Below are positions 24,601-36,900 of a DNA stretch of 64,000 nucleotides, piece after piece (position 1 is the stretch's first letter; each line of letters begins with the position of its first letter). The position numbers and the translations under genes were made by a program. The notes under the pieces are model-generated. The model searched no databases. It saw only the letters and a program-made list of their open reading frames with translations, and was not told the DNA's origin. This DNA comes from Chamaelirium japonicum (taxonomy: Eukaryota > Streptophyta > Magnoliopsida > Liliales > Melanthiaceae), in the NCBI GenBank assembly GCA_947650365.1, contig OX393549.1:14807297-14871296 (forward strand). The letters are read 5' to 3'.

Positions 24601-26450
24601 CAGCAAGAAGATGAAGATACTCCAGGTGATATAGTCCCCTAGCCTAATGAGCAATACCAATCCTCTGTCCCGAGTGTGGATCCTGCACAGCACAAGAAGA
24701 GGAATAGAAAGTGGCTTTCAGGCCAAAATCACGCAAGCTGCTAATCGAGATTAAATTCATACAAAGCTGAGGTGCATGCAAGACAAAAGGTAGAAAGAGA
24801 AGGCATATAGGGTCTGAAGCTATAGACTGTAATGATGGATCCAGTCTGTGCGATAGCTAAGAGAGAGCCATCTGCAATATTGATCGGAGGAATACGGGAT
24901 ATGGGTGAGTATACAGTAAGGTTAGAGTGGTCAGGGTCATGTGGTGAGAGGCTTTAGAGTCCATAATCCAAGGTACCCGAGGTGGCAGAGAAGGCAGAGG
25001 GTCCGAAGGAGTCGGAGGGACCAAAGGTAGGCTACAGAAAGAGTTGCTCAAGAAGTATCTTGAGATACTGAATATGATCCGTCGTAGTAGCATTAATAGT
25101 AAGGGTGCCAGCAATTGCAGTAGTGGGTCGACCACGGTTAGGTGGCCTATCATGCTTCTTTGGATGAAGTTGCCAACAGGAGTTGACCGTACATCTCGGC
25201 TTGCTACAGTGGGTGCACCTCCAAGTGTCAGATGAGCCACGGGACTAACCAGGGTAATGAGAGGGACCGTGAGAGAGCGGAGCAGTGGAAGTGGGTCTCG
25301 AAGGTAGAGCAGCAGTAAAACACCCTAAAAAATAGAGGGTACAGATGTCTGACGAGCTACAACAGTGCAAAGACGGGTCTCCTCATCAATAAGCTTAGCT
25401 ACAACAACATCAAGACAAAGAAGGGGATCTCTATGGATCAACTGTCCCGTGAAGGGAGAGAATTCAGGACGAAGAGCCATCAGAAACTGATAGAGCTGTC
25501 GCCATTCCCGAAAGAACCGCAGCTCGCGTTATAAGACACTGACTCTGGACACCTCCAACAGAGGGGGCTCCAAAGCCTGGAGCTTACGCCAGTAGTCACG
25601 TATAAGGCTGTAAAACTGTTACGTCTGCTCCCTCTACAGAACAGACTGGGTCTGAGACAGAAGTTGATACTTATGGGCCCCACTCTGCTCCACAAAGGGC
25701 TCTGTGAGATGAGCCCAGAGCTTTGTCGCAGTAGCAAATGTGACAAGGTCAGCCTAAAGCGAGCGGTCGACCGAGGTAAGAAGAAACGCTTAGACATGAC
25801 GATCACAAAGGCTCCAAGTGTCAGATATCCATGCTCTAGAAGCAGGAGCAGGTATAGAGCAGTCAAGATGTACATACAGGCCTTGGCCATCCAAGATATT
25901 ACGGACGGTGATAGACCATACAGTCCAGTCAGCTATCATGATTAAGGAAAAATCTATCGAGATGAGGAGGAAATCCCTCATCTGCTCAAGAGGACTGAAC
26001 AGGGGTCTCCGTTGAGAAAGTTTCCATCGAGAGATGCAAGAGACGTAGGGACTCGATCGTTAAAAAGGTACGCTACTTGACGAAAGTAGTGGAAGGTCAA
26101 CGGGTGCAAAAGGGCTGGTTACAGAGGCCCAACAGGGTTACAGGAGGGCCGATAAAGGCTCGGGAGGGCCGGCGATGGGCAGCAGAGAGTCAGCGCGGGC
26201 ACCAAGAGGGTCGGCAAATAGCCGATGGGCTGTAGAAGGGGCGCAATAAAGGAGGACTAGGCGTGGCCCAATCAAGCTATAGGAGGGGATGACACAGCGC
26301 AGGAGGGCCAGGCGTGAACCGATCGAGCACAGAGGTATCGGGCATATGCAGCAGCGGGATTGAATGCAAGGCATAGGGCGACGGGATCGTCATGGGCTCA
26401 GGCAAGGCGGTGGAAGGGATGGCACGGGGATCAAATCCGCTCTGATACCA

Positions 26451-26472
26451 TATCACCACAACCCTAAAAGGT

Positions 26473-26517
<45 letters not shown>

Positions 26518-26646
26518 GGCTAGGGTTTGGGAGAATGACGGATGATTCTCATTAGGGCAATAGTCACAAATATATAGGCACATACGTGTAGGGAATGAGT
26601 CATGTACACCTAACTTATATGTATAACCTATAATATATATTTAACA
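26451..26646 (-). repeat. Copia 5' LTR with GA microsatellite
   Basis: About 196 bp. It is longer than the 3' LTR mainly because a (GA)n run of about 40 bp has grown at 26472-26515. It is followed inward by the primer site. Confidence 0.85.
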
Positions 26647-26940
26647 CTATTTTACTAACTAGTCCTTTAGTTAAGGGATCTATTAAATTGTACTTTGATC
26701 TAATATAATCAATGACAATAATCCCTTCTTTCAATATATGTCGGATAGTGTTGTGTCTACGACAAATATATCGTGACTTTCCATTATAGGAGTTATTCAT
26801 GACCCTCATTATAACTGCTTGTCTATCACAATGAATTAGGATAACATGAATAGGCTTTGGTCAAAAGGGAATATCCAAAAGGAAGTTCCTTAGCCATTCA
26901 CCCTCTTCAGTACTGTTGAAATCAGGAGTCTAGACACTCA
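26647..26940 (-). mobile_element. Older Copia element, RNase H tail
   Basis: Minus-strand translation gives MNNSYNGKSRYICRRHNTIR and DYIRSKYNLIDPLTKGL, the classic end of the Copia RNase H domain. It lines up with the tail at 20.9-21.5 kb across the insertion. Upstream domains are missing to the right of about 26940. Fossil, truncated. A duplicate lies at about 31330-31625. Confidence 0.78.
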
Positions 26941-28565
26941 TGCTATATAAAAGGGGCACTAATGCGCATCTGAGGACTAACCCCAAAGACATGGAGAAAT
27001 ATCGACTCAAGAGTAGTTGATTCTCTATATAAAAGGGGCACATATGCATAGAACCTAAAAGTGCCTCTTTTATATAGAACAACTGTCTCTCGCCCTTATA
27101 AGACAACCAAGTGTGGTTGCAATCATCAGAGCGCTAAGTGTGAATCACATCATCAGAAGACCATGTGTAATAATAGATTATATGATATAAGTGCAAAGGT
27201 TATAACATCACACCTTTTATTGCTTGATCACATATAATGGTATCCCAAGCAAGGTACAAAAAATCGATATATTTCTTGAAATATAGTGGAAACAGGAAAA
27301 CCCGATACGAAATCTTGCCTATAGTCTCGAGCAGAACTGGAATTTTTATTTTCTTCATTTACTTTAAGTTATTATATATAAATTTGCAAATACGCCCATT
27401 TGATTTCAATAAAAATATCAAAAAAATTTAAATCAAAGGAATCAAAAAGTAAACTTTCAGTTTTAGTAGGAGAAAATAATTTTTATGATTTTTTTATAAA
27501 ATCCACATGGTGATAAAAATGATTAAATCAACTCATTTTTAACTCAAAAAATTCCACATGTAGAAGTACGATTGCATCTAAAAAACCATGGTCCGTCTTA
27601 GAAAATTTTGAATGTATAAAAACTATTCTATATAAAAACTTTTTTTTTCAGACTTAGTAAAAAAACAGTGTTTCACATTTCAGCATAGGATTTGCACAAT
27701 TTCAAACTTGCATAACTTTCATGTTTTAAATCCACTGTCAAAATTGTTTGAAATATTATTTTAACAATCAACTAATCTTTATTTTAAAAATATTTTTATC
27801 CAAAAAAAGATTAAAAATATATATATCAAAAGCGAACCAAACAAGATTGCACAAGACTCACATAATCAATACATTGAATACATGTTATGTGAAGCTCTAT
27901 ACCCCTAGATAGGGTACAAATATTATTTGAATATTTCAAAGTGTGTATCTATACTTGGTTTATGACTATCCAGAGTTTCACTAAAAAATTTTATCAAAAA
28001 ATCAATATTTCTACCATTTCTACAAAATTGTAATTTTTTCACACTGTCGAAATATTTCCACGAAATATCTCCATATCCAGAAGGTCAAAATTTTCACCAA
28101 AATGAAGATTTCAAACCTTGATCCCAAGTTTCTGATATTGTTACCCAATCATTTCATATAAGTGCAATTCACCACATCACATATCTAGTGTGATTCAATG
28201 TATCATTCACTGTACACTTGGAATGAAACCTGTTTAATTTTTTTTTAAAAAAAATCGATATGCACCTTATAAGCAACTTTTTGACTTCTCCAACATTATT
28301 TTTCATAAAAAAATTATTTTAATGTGTTAGATCTACCATCGAACTAATTTTTAGGGATCAAATCAACAAAAAATGCATGAAATCCTTTGTTCGATCGGGT
28401 TAGAGTGTTCTTCTCCAAAAAATTCAGAAACAATAAATCTTATATTTTTTCCACTAGCTCAGTTATAGTATAATTGATAACATGATGGTGTAAAAATATC
28501 AAATAAATCAAGATTTGATATTCTTACATCGTATTTGGGGATCAATATTGAATTTATCGAACTTA
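26941..28565. other. AT-rich non-coding stretch inside the duplicated unit
   Basis: No gene is seen. A short inverted pair (CTATATAAAAGGGGCAC near 27021 and GTGCCTCTTTTATATAG near 27061) could form a stem. The rest is A/T-rich and is repeated at about 31625-33247. Confidence 0.45.
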
Positions 28566-28585
28566 TTAAAAAAGGATGCGTGACT

Positions 28586-28812
28586 TGGTATCAGTGCTAC
28601 CACTCCGTCTCTCACGAGTGGCCCTATCGCACCTCTCTTTCTCCTCACTAAAATATTTCTCCTCGTGCGGGTAGGTCCCCCTTGAAACACGCTCTATGTG
28701 CAGGGGGTGTTGAGCGGTTAGTCCTACATCGGCTAAGGGTGGGAGTTCCGCGTCTTCATACAACCCTTGCCTCCTGCCCCTCATGACAAGTTTAGAGGGG
28801 AGATTCGTGACT
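28586..28812 (+). mobile_element. TRIM-like element, plus orientation, 5' LTR missing
   Basis: A primer site TGGTATCAGTGC (28586-28597) is followed by a short internal part, a purine tract CAGGGGG (28701-28707) and an LTR start TGTTGAGCGGTTAGTCCTAC at 28708. No upstream LTR was found. It abuts the next TRIM. Non-coding fossil. Confidence 0.6.
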
Positions 28813-29120
28813 TGTGTCAACATCCAGATAGCTCTAAAAGGCCGACCTCTTGAAGGGAGGCGAGTACAGCAGGAATATGAAGCGGCCAAATCCCACTCCC
28901 CTTGCAAAAGTGGGACTATTACCGGTGAAACATCTCAACACCCCCTCATACCATGTGGGGGAGTGGGGCCAGCTCTGATACTATGCGACAACACCCAGAG
29001 TGCTCCAAAAAGCCGACATATTGAATGGAGGATAGCACAACGGGTATATAATATATATGAAGTGGCCCAATGCCGCTCCCCTTGCCAATGTGGGACTATT
29101 ACTGGTGGATCATCTCAACA
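28813..29120 (-). mobile_element. TRIM element, two LTRs, minus orientation
   Basis: The LTRs at 28813-28940 and 28984-29120 share GTGGGACTATTAC and end CATCTCAACA. Between them are a C-rich tract and GCTCTGATACTA (28972-28983), the primer site complement. The internal region is only 43 bp. LTR termini on the minus strand are TGTTGAGATG and CA. No flanking duplication is evident. Non-coding fossil. Confidence 0.75.
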
Positions 29121-29273
29121 CGATAGAAACCAAAGTGCCTTTAAGAAAAGAAGGGTATAGAAAGAGCGTTTTTGCCGGAAAAAAAAAACATTTATCTATG
29201 TGCATAATTACTCTATCCCTCCAATAATAAGAATCACCACTACAAAACTACACTCACATTGGCAACAAATATT

Positions 29274-30327
29274 TTTTTGATCGTCAATAGATTTACTTAC
29301 TTTTCAAAAAAAACAAACTTATGGGCCACACAAATTTATTGAAACTCCCATCTTTTCAAATTTTTGGGACTTTGCTATAAAACAGAGGGCCTTCACTCCC
29401 ATTTCCACCACTCCCAAAGAAAGTACCTCCCTCACACAACTCATGGCAAAGTTATCATCACTCCCATTTCCACTTTTGGGCTTAGCCCAATTAAATGGAT
29501 TGGGCTTAGCTAATTCCATGACTCGAGGAGATTGGTCTTTACCCAATTCCATTAGCCCATTTATATTTACTGAAACCAATATGTTTGGGTTGGTCAACCC
29601 AATGGGCAAATTAAAAGTCGGGCTAAACTAATTATTAATAGGCCCAATTGGGCCGAAAACATTGAGGGATTTCAGGCTTAGCCATTTAAAGTATTTGGGC
29701 TCAGTAATCCTATTTATTCTTCCAAGAACAATTAGCTAGTTGGGCTCAACTGGTTTATCTGTTGGGCCAAGCCCAAGTGTTCATCCCATTTAATATGGTA
29801 AACCCAACCCAAATTATTTGAGATAAGCCCAAAGCCGAAGTTACAAGCGCATTAAAATAATTGGGCACAACTCAAGTGATCGACCCATTTTAGGTTGGGC
29901 TCGATCAGTATAATTGGGTTCCACCTGAAATGTAGTTGGGCTGAAGCCCTTTTAATATTTAAGTTTGGTTGGGCAGAAGCCCATTTAAATCTAGTTGGCT
30001 CGAAGCCCATTCCTAATGGGCCAAGCCAATTGATTTGATGGGCAATGTTCACATAATATTTGGGACAAGCCCAACTTATTTAATGGGCTTAATCCATTTA
30101 TTATTTGGACCAAGCCCAATTGATTTGATGAGATCACTCTACAAATTGTTGGGGTCAAGCCCAACTTATTTGATGGGCGTCATGCCAAACTGATATGATG
30201 GGCTCAACCCATTTATAACTTAGGTCTGAATTAAATTGTTAGTTTTAGCCAGTGAACCCAATTAGTAAGCCCAAATCTATTGGGCCATGTCCAATTAATT
30301 TAGCTCAGTCACAGTGGAAAAAACTGT
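29274..30327. repeat. 1.05-kb filler between the duplicated segments, AAGCCCAA/TTGGGC-rich
   Basis: This block is absent from both ends of the duplicated unit. It is built of diverged repeats of phrases such as CAAGCCCAACTTATTTGATG and its complement, especially from 29,450 to 30,270. There is no coding support. It looks like a degenerate satellite or minisatellite fragment captured at the duplication junction. Confidence 0.6.
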
Positions 30328-31330
30328 TATGTCTGCTCCCTCTACAGAACAGACTGGGTCTGAGACAGAAGTTGATACTTATGGGCCCCACTCTGCTCGA
30401 CAAAGGGCTCTGTGAGATGAGCCCAGAGCTTTGTCGCAGTAGCAAATGTGACAAGGTCAGCCTAAAGCGAGCGGTCGACCGAGGTAAGAAGAAACGCTTA
30501 GACATGACGATCACGAAGGCTCCAAGTGTCAGAGATCCATGCTCTAGAAGCAGGAGCAGGTATAGAGCAGTCAAGATGTACATACAGGCCTCGGCCATCC
30601 AAGACATTACGGACGGTGATAGACCATACAGTCCAGTCAGCTATCATGATTAAGGAAAAATCTATCGAGATGAGGAGGAAATCCCTCATCTGCTCAAGAG
30701 GACTGAACAGGGGTCTCCGTTGAGAAAGTTTCCATCGAGAGATGCAAGAGACGTAGGGACTCGATCGTTAAAAAGGTACGCTACTTGACGCAAGTAGCGG
30801 AAGGTCAACGGGTGCAAAAGGGCTGGTTACAGAGGCCCAACAGGGTTGCAGGAGGGCCGATAAAGGCTCGGGAGGGCCGGCGATGGGCAGCAGAGAGTCA
30901 GCGCGGGCACCAAGAGGGTCGGCAAATAGCCGATGGGCTGTAGAAGGGGCGCAATAAAGGAGGACTAGGCGTGGCCCAATCAAGCTATAGGAGGGGATGA
31001 CACAGCGCAGGAGGGTCAGGCGTGAACCGATCGAGCACAGAGGTATCAGGCATGGGCAGCAGCGGGATTGAATGCAAGGCGTAGGGCGACGGGATCGTCA
31101 TGGGCTCAGGCAAGGCGGTGGAAGGGATGGCGCGGGGATCAAATCCGCTCTGATACCATATCACCACAACCCTAAAAGGTGAGAGAGAGAAGAGAGACGG
31201 CTAGGGTTTGGGAGAATGACAGATGATTCTCATTAGGGCAATAGTCACAAATATATAGGCACATACGTGTAGGGAATGAGTCATGTACACCTAACTTATA
31301 TGTATAACCTATAATATATATTTAACACTA
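30328..31330 (-). mobile_element. Truncated second copy of the Copia 5' end
   Basis: It holds the gag-side piece, the primer site complement and one LTR (about 31157-31326), in minus orientation. It is present only because of the segmental duplication, not through a separate insertion. The GA run in its LTR is much shorter than in the left copy. Fossil. Confidence 0.82.
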
Positions 31331-33267
31331 TTTTACTAGCTAGTCCTTTAGTTAAGGGATCTATTAAATTGTACTTTGATCTAATATAATCAATGACAAT
31401 AATCCCTTCTTTCAATATATGTCGGATAGTGTTGTGTCTACGACAAATATATCGTGACTTTCCATTATAGGAGTTATTCATGACCCTCATTATAACTGCT
31501 TGTCTATCACAATGAATTAAGACAACATGAATAGGCTTTGGTCAAAAAGGAATATCCAAAAGGAAGTTCCTTAGCCATTCACCCTCTTCAGTACTGTTGA
31601 AATCAGGAGTCTAGACACTCATGCTATATAAAAGGGGCACTAATGCGCATCTGAGGACTAACCCCAAAGACATGGAGAAATATCGACTCAAGAGTAGTTG
31701 ATTCTCTATATAAAAGGGGCACATATGCATAGAACCTAAAAGTGCCTCTTTTATATAGGAACAACTGTCTCTCGCCCTTATAAGACAACCAAGTGTGGTT
31801 GCAATCATCAGAGCGCTAAGTGCGAATCACATCATCAGAAGACCATGTGTAATAATAGATTATATGATATAAGTGCAACGGTTATAACATCACACCTTTT
31901 ATTGCTTGATCACATATAATGGTATCCCAAGCAAGGTACAAAAAATCGATATATTTCTTGAAATATAGTGGAAACAGGAAAACCCGATACGAAATCTTGC
32001 CTATAGTCTCGAGCAGAACTGGAATTTTTATTTTCTTCATTTACTTTAAGTTATTATATATAAATTTGCAAATACGCCTATTTGATTTCAATAAAAATAT
32101 CAAAAAAATTAAAATCAAAGGAATCAAAAAGTAAACTTTCAGTTTTAGTAGGAGAAAATAATTTTTATGATTTTTTTATAAAATCCACATGGTGATAAAA
32201 ATGATTAAATCAACTTATTTTTAACTCAAAAAATTCCACATGTAGAAGTACGATTGCATCTAAAAAACCATGGTCCGTCTTAGAAAATTTTGAATGTATA
32301 AAAACTATTCTATATAAAAACTTTTTTTCCAAACTTAGTAAAAAAACAGTGTTTCACATTTCAGCATAGGATTTGCACAATTTCAAACTTGCATAACTTT
32401 CATGTTTTAAATCCACTGTCAAAATTGTTTGAAATATTATTTTAACAATCAACTAATCTTTATTTTAAAAATATTTTTATCCAAAAAAAGAATAAAAATA
32501 TATATATCAAAAGCGAACCAAACAAGATTGCACAAGACTCACATAATCAATACATTGAATACATGTTATGTGAAGCTCTACACCCCTAGATAGGGTACAA
32601 ATATTATTTGAATATTTCAAAGTGTGTATCTATACTTGGTTTATGACTATCCAGAGTTTCACTAAAAAATTTTATCAAAAAATCAATATTTCCACCATTT
32701 CTATAAAATTGTAATTTTTTCACACTGTCGAAATATTTCCACGAAATATCTCCATATCCAGAAGGTCAAAATTTTCACCAAAATGGAGATTTCAAACCTT
32801 GATCCCAAGTTTCTGATATTGTTATCCAATCATTTCATATAAGTGCAATTCACCACATCACATATCTAGTGTGATTCAATGTATCATTCACTGTACACTT
32901 GGAATGAAACCCTGTTTAATTTTTTTTTTAAAAAAATCGATATGCACCTTATAAGCAACTTTTTGACTTCTCCCGCATTATTTTTCATAAAAAATTTATT
33001 TTAATGTGTTAGATCTACCATCGAACTAATTTTTAGGGATCAAATCAACAAAAAATGCATGAAATCCTTTGTTCGATCGGGTTAGAGTGTTCTTCTCCAA
33101 AAAATTCAGAAACAATAAATCTTAGATTTTTTCCACTAGCTCAATTATAGTATAATTGATAACATGATGGTGTAAAAATATCAAATAAATCAAGATTTGA
33201 TATTCTTACATCGTATTTGGGGATCAATATTGAATTTATCGAACTTATTAAAAAAGGATGCGTGACT

Positions 33268-33494
33268 TGGTATCAGTGCTACCACTCCGTCTCTCACGAG
33301 TGGCCCTATCGCACCTCTCTTTCTCCTCACTAAAATGTTTCTCCTCGTGCGGGTAGGTCCCCTTTGAAACACGCTCTATGTGCAGGGGGTGTTGAGCGGT
33401 TAGTCCTACATCGGCTAAGGGTGGGAGTTCCGCGTCTTCATACAACCCTTGCCTCCTGCCCCTCATGACAAGTTTAGAGGGGAGATTCGTGACT
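33268..33494 (+). mobile_element. Duplicate of the plus-oriented TRIM-like element
   Basis: Right-hand copy of 28586-28812, carried by the segmental duplication: primer site at 33268, LTR start TGTTGAG at 33390. Confidence 0.6.
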
Positions 33495-33803
33495 TGTGTC
33501 AACATCCAGATAGCTCTAAAAGACCGACCTCTTGAAGGGAGGCGAGTACAGCAGGAATATGAAGCGGCCAAATCCCACTCCCCTTGCAAAAGTGGGACTA
33601 TTACCGGTGAAACATCTCAACACCCCCCTCATACCATGTGGGGGAGTGGGGCCAGCTCTGATACTATGCGACAACACCCAGAGTGCTCCAAAAAGCCGAC
33701 ATATTGAATGGAGGTGAGCACAACGGGTATATAATATATATGAAGTGGCCCAATGCCGCTCCCCTTGCCAATGTGGGACTATTACTGGTGGATCATCTCA
33801 ACA
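33495..33803 (-). mobile_element. Duplicate of the two-LTR TRIM element
   Basis: Right-hand copy of 28813-29120, with LTRs at 33495-33622 and 33667-33803. It lies just 3' of the DUF547 gene, so it may sit in that gene's 3' UTR or terminator region. Confidence 0.72.
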
Positions 33804-33936
33804 CGATAGAAACCAAAGTGCCTTTAAGAAAAGAAGGGTATAGAAAGAGCGTTTTTGCCGGAAAAAAAAAACATTTATCTATGTGCCTAATTACTCTATC
33901 CCTCCAATAATAAGAATCACCACTACAAAACTACAC

Positions 33937-36900
33937 TCACATTGGCAACAAATATTGGAATTCAAAGTCATATGGCATTACATCCACAATGTCATATATC
34001 TTCTCACTATTGTACCCTTTCAAGCACTCATATATTGGCTTCCTTAGAGATCCAGATGTTGGGAGTTGGCTGCATATCCAATCCACTAGTGAGACCAAGT
34101 CTTGAGCAAAGTCATGCATGTTCATGAGCAAGAGTTTTGGAATCTTTAGCCTCTTCGAAGCAGTCACCACTATTGAAGCCTGTAGGTACTCCACCTTTGA
34201 CTTCTCCAACTCAGCTAAGACAGAATCAGCTGTATATATTTTCACCTGAACAAAAAGATCAACAACCCAAACATGTTCATGCCTTGTATGGCACATGTCA
34301 CAACAATACACATTGTTATTCCTGCTTTAGCTCAAAAAACAATTCTATATACAAAAATTAGAAAATTTTAGTCTTTCAAGGATAATATTTGATGTTACGA
34401 GTGGCAAAAAAAAAGATCCCACGAATCGCATGTTATGCACCGCACGTAATTTGCCTAGTATTGTGTTAGATTGGACCAAATAACCTAAATAAATACAATG
34501 TTGGACCTTTTTCTAAACTAACAACCAGATGAAATCAACCAATGTCAACATTGCTTTTTAATGACATTTTTATAATTATTTCATAATGAAAATACATAGG
34601 AAATGGCCATATACCTCTTTTTAAATGACCAAACGTATGTCAGGACTATAAAGTCATATTTCCAACTCTTAAGCTCATATTTAGACACTTAGTCACAATC
34701 GATTCTAAGTTTTGACATGTGACTATGTACATTGTTAATTTGCCTCTATTGGTTGATAGTATGACTATAACTTGAGAGGGCTAAAATGGGCATTGCAACT
34801 ACCCCTCTAGTTGTTTTGATTGGTTTGTTGTTTTGTTTGAAATTTGTCCGTTTTGATATATACTTTTCTTTTACGGTCATGTCCAGTAGTTTCTTCATAT
34901 ACTAATTTAGAATTTCTAAGCATTGAATTATTAGATAAGATTGTATTAAGAAGTAAGTCATCTAGATCATGGAAGTACAATTCTACAAGAGCTGATAAAT
35001 AAAAAACTTTTCATCGCATAATTATATTTGTGTTAACAAATTTTAATTATTGTATCAATCAATTACTCCATTTTAAGCATTAGCAATGATTTCTCTCCTA
35101 TATCTATATGTACAAAGTGTTTGGTTCTATCTCATAAAGGTGGACATGTGGACCCCACTAATATGTAGCTTGATATGGGAGATAATCCCTTTGTTCGTAT
35201 TGGAGTAGGACTCCTAGTGTGGCCCAACTCCTCAACTATTCAAGCACATTTTCTCTCAATATATTGGAAGCAAGATCGCATCGCATTGCGAGTGAGCAAT
35301 GCTGACAACCATCGTATGCAGCTCGGACTATAGGTGGAGCTTCCCTCTAGCACTCGGTGGCCGGTGCATGCAGAGATCGGCACGGATGGTGCCAGTGCAT
35401 GCTAAGACAACAATGTGAGTATGTGAGGGTGCCGAGTAGAGTCGCCAGATACTGGACTGAAGATCGGTTGTAAATGGAAGTGTTGGGCACCAGGCGGGGG
35501 CACGATTGCAAAATGTCGGATGCATGGCGAATGAAACAGTTATAGAGTCACCAATGGGTGGCTATTCAAGACACTGACAAGTTGACTGATGGAGTCGTCG
35601 ATAGGTGACTGGTGAGGGTGTTGTTGGCACTAGTGTTCATCGAAGGACGGCTAATATAGCTGCTAATATGTGGTTGATAGAGTTGTCGATGGACAGTTGA
35701 TTGAGTCTCTAATGTGTGACAGATGGAGTCATTAAGAGGAGGTTGATGGAATCATGGATGGATGACCAATAAATTTACTGATATACAGATGATGCAGTGT
35801 TCGATGTATGGTTGATAGAGTTTGTTAACCTAATGTATTGTGTTCTATGTATATACATACACCTTGCCTATAGAGGCCTCACATGTATCATCTATTTGTA
35901 CTTAGCCCATTGGCCTAATGGAGATATCATATTCTCTCCCCAAACCCTAGATGTCTCTCTCTTTTTCTCTCCCTCTCTTTAGGGTTTGTCACATGGTATC
36001 AGAGTCAAACCTGCTTTAGGAGCTCCTCCTGATAGTGCCCTTGCCACGCGTGTCTCGCGTGAGGGGGGGTGTTGAGATGATCATGCCTCACACGGGTTAG
36101 TCCCATATCAGTAATGGGAGCGGGTGATATTTTTGTTTTCTAGCATTATGAACATTTAATGACTTCAAAAAAAATTTCAAATTATTCATCAATACGTGAA
36201 GCCAAGACTAGTACTACTATAATAACATTATATGCTGCAATAGTACTTTAAGTGACAATTGCCACTTGATAAATTCTCTTACATGTAAATGTTACAAATG
36301 CTTAAGTAGCTTGATTACCAACATGCTAGGAAACTAATCTTAGTTAGGAATACTTAGAAAAAGGAACGATATGAGATAGTTATACTTACAGCAGGAGATG
36401 ATCTATTCCCGTAACACAATACAAACAAAATATTGGGCTCTGAGTGCTCCAATCCATATAAACTTCGAACTGTATCTTCTCTGTCATCCTTATCTCCTTT
36501 ACATGAAGCCTAAACAACAACTTATACAAATGTCATATATTTACTAAGTAAAGGGAATTGGGCCCTTAGACAAAAACCAAGCAATACCTACACCTACCCA
36601 CATTGATATAATTTTTTTTATTATATAACAAAAATAGTGAGAGCATCTTAGTAATTTGAAGGATATTTAATTTTGATAGATAGGGATTACATAATAGGGT
36701 TTCATATGATCTCCCATACACGTGCATGCTCCTAGTTTTAAAAGTATGAGTAAAATAGAAAGTAATGTTAGAACACTCACTTCTTTCATTTTTGATGGCT
36801 TTCTTAGTATAAAATGTTCTATCGCGAAAGCATTAAGTTTGTTGCCTCCTATATTCAGTACAACCTGCATGAAGTACATTTCTAGGAATATGAACTTTCT

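Larger units (their letters stand above)
21481..26646 (-). mobile_element. Younger Copia LTR retrotransposon, whole in outline but heavily decayed
   Basis: The LTRs are at 21481-21643 (3') and 26451-26646 (5'). The primer site complement GCTCTGATACCA at 26439-26450 fits initiator Met tRNA, and a polypurine tract complement lies just right of 21643. The flanking bases ATATT and CTATT are a 5-bp duplication with one mismatch. Gag lies at about 25.3-26.0 kb, the zinc-knuckle/protease region near 24.9-25.2 kb, integrase at 23.9-24.6 kb, reverse transcriptase at 22.5-23.2 kb and RNase H at 21.8-22.3 kb, so the order is Copia. The reading frame has well over ten breaks. The LTRs differ by roughly a tenth of positions by eye, which suggests an age of a few million years. 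Confidence 0.88.
25620..29273. repeat. Left copy of a 3.65-kb tandem duplication
   Basis: This segment matches 30328-33956 from end to end, with roughly one to two changes per hundred bases by eye plus small indels. It contains the gag-side end of the Copia, its 5' LTR, the RNase H tail of the older Copia, an AT-rich stretch, two TRIM-type elements and, at its right end, the last codons (QYLLPM and stop) of the DUF547 gene. Confidence 0.92.
30328..33956. repeat. Right copy of the 3.65-kb tandem duplication
   Basis: It begins abruptly inside Copia gag-side sequence and ends inside the last exon of the DUF547 gene, where it continues into the unique part of that exon. A simple tandem duplication predicts exactly this: the left copy stays joined to the rest of the Copia, and the right copy stays joined to the rest of the gene. 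Confidence 0.92.

Noticed and set aside
22545-25945. Plus-strand open frames across the Copia element
   Set aside because: They are shadows of the minus-strand Copia coding region and show no domains.
30252-30653. 133-residue plus-strand frame crossing the filler/right-copy junction
   Set aside because: It joins filler sequence to antisense Copia and has no family match.
33901-33956. CACTACAAAA near the end of the duplicated unit as a CACTA transposon terminus
   Set aside because: No matching TTTTGTAGTG end was found, and the segment is the coding end and 3' flank of the DUF547 gene.
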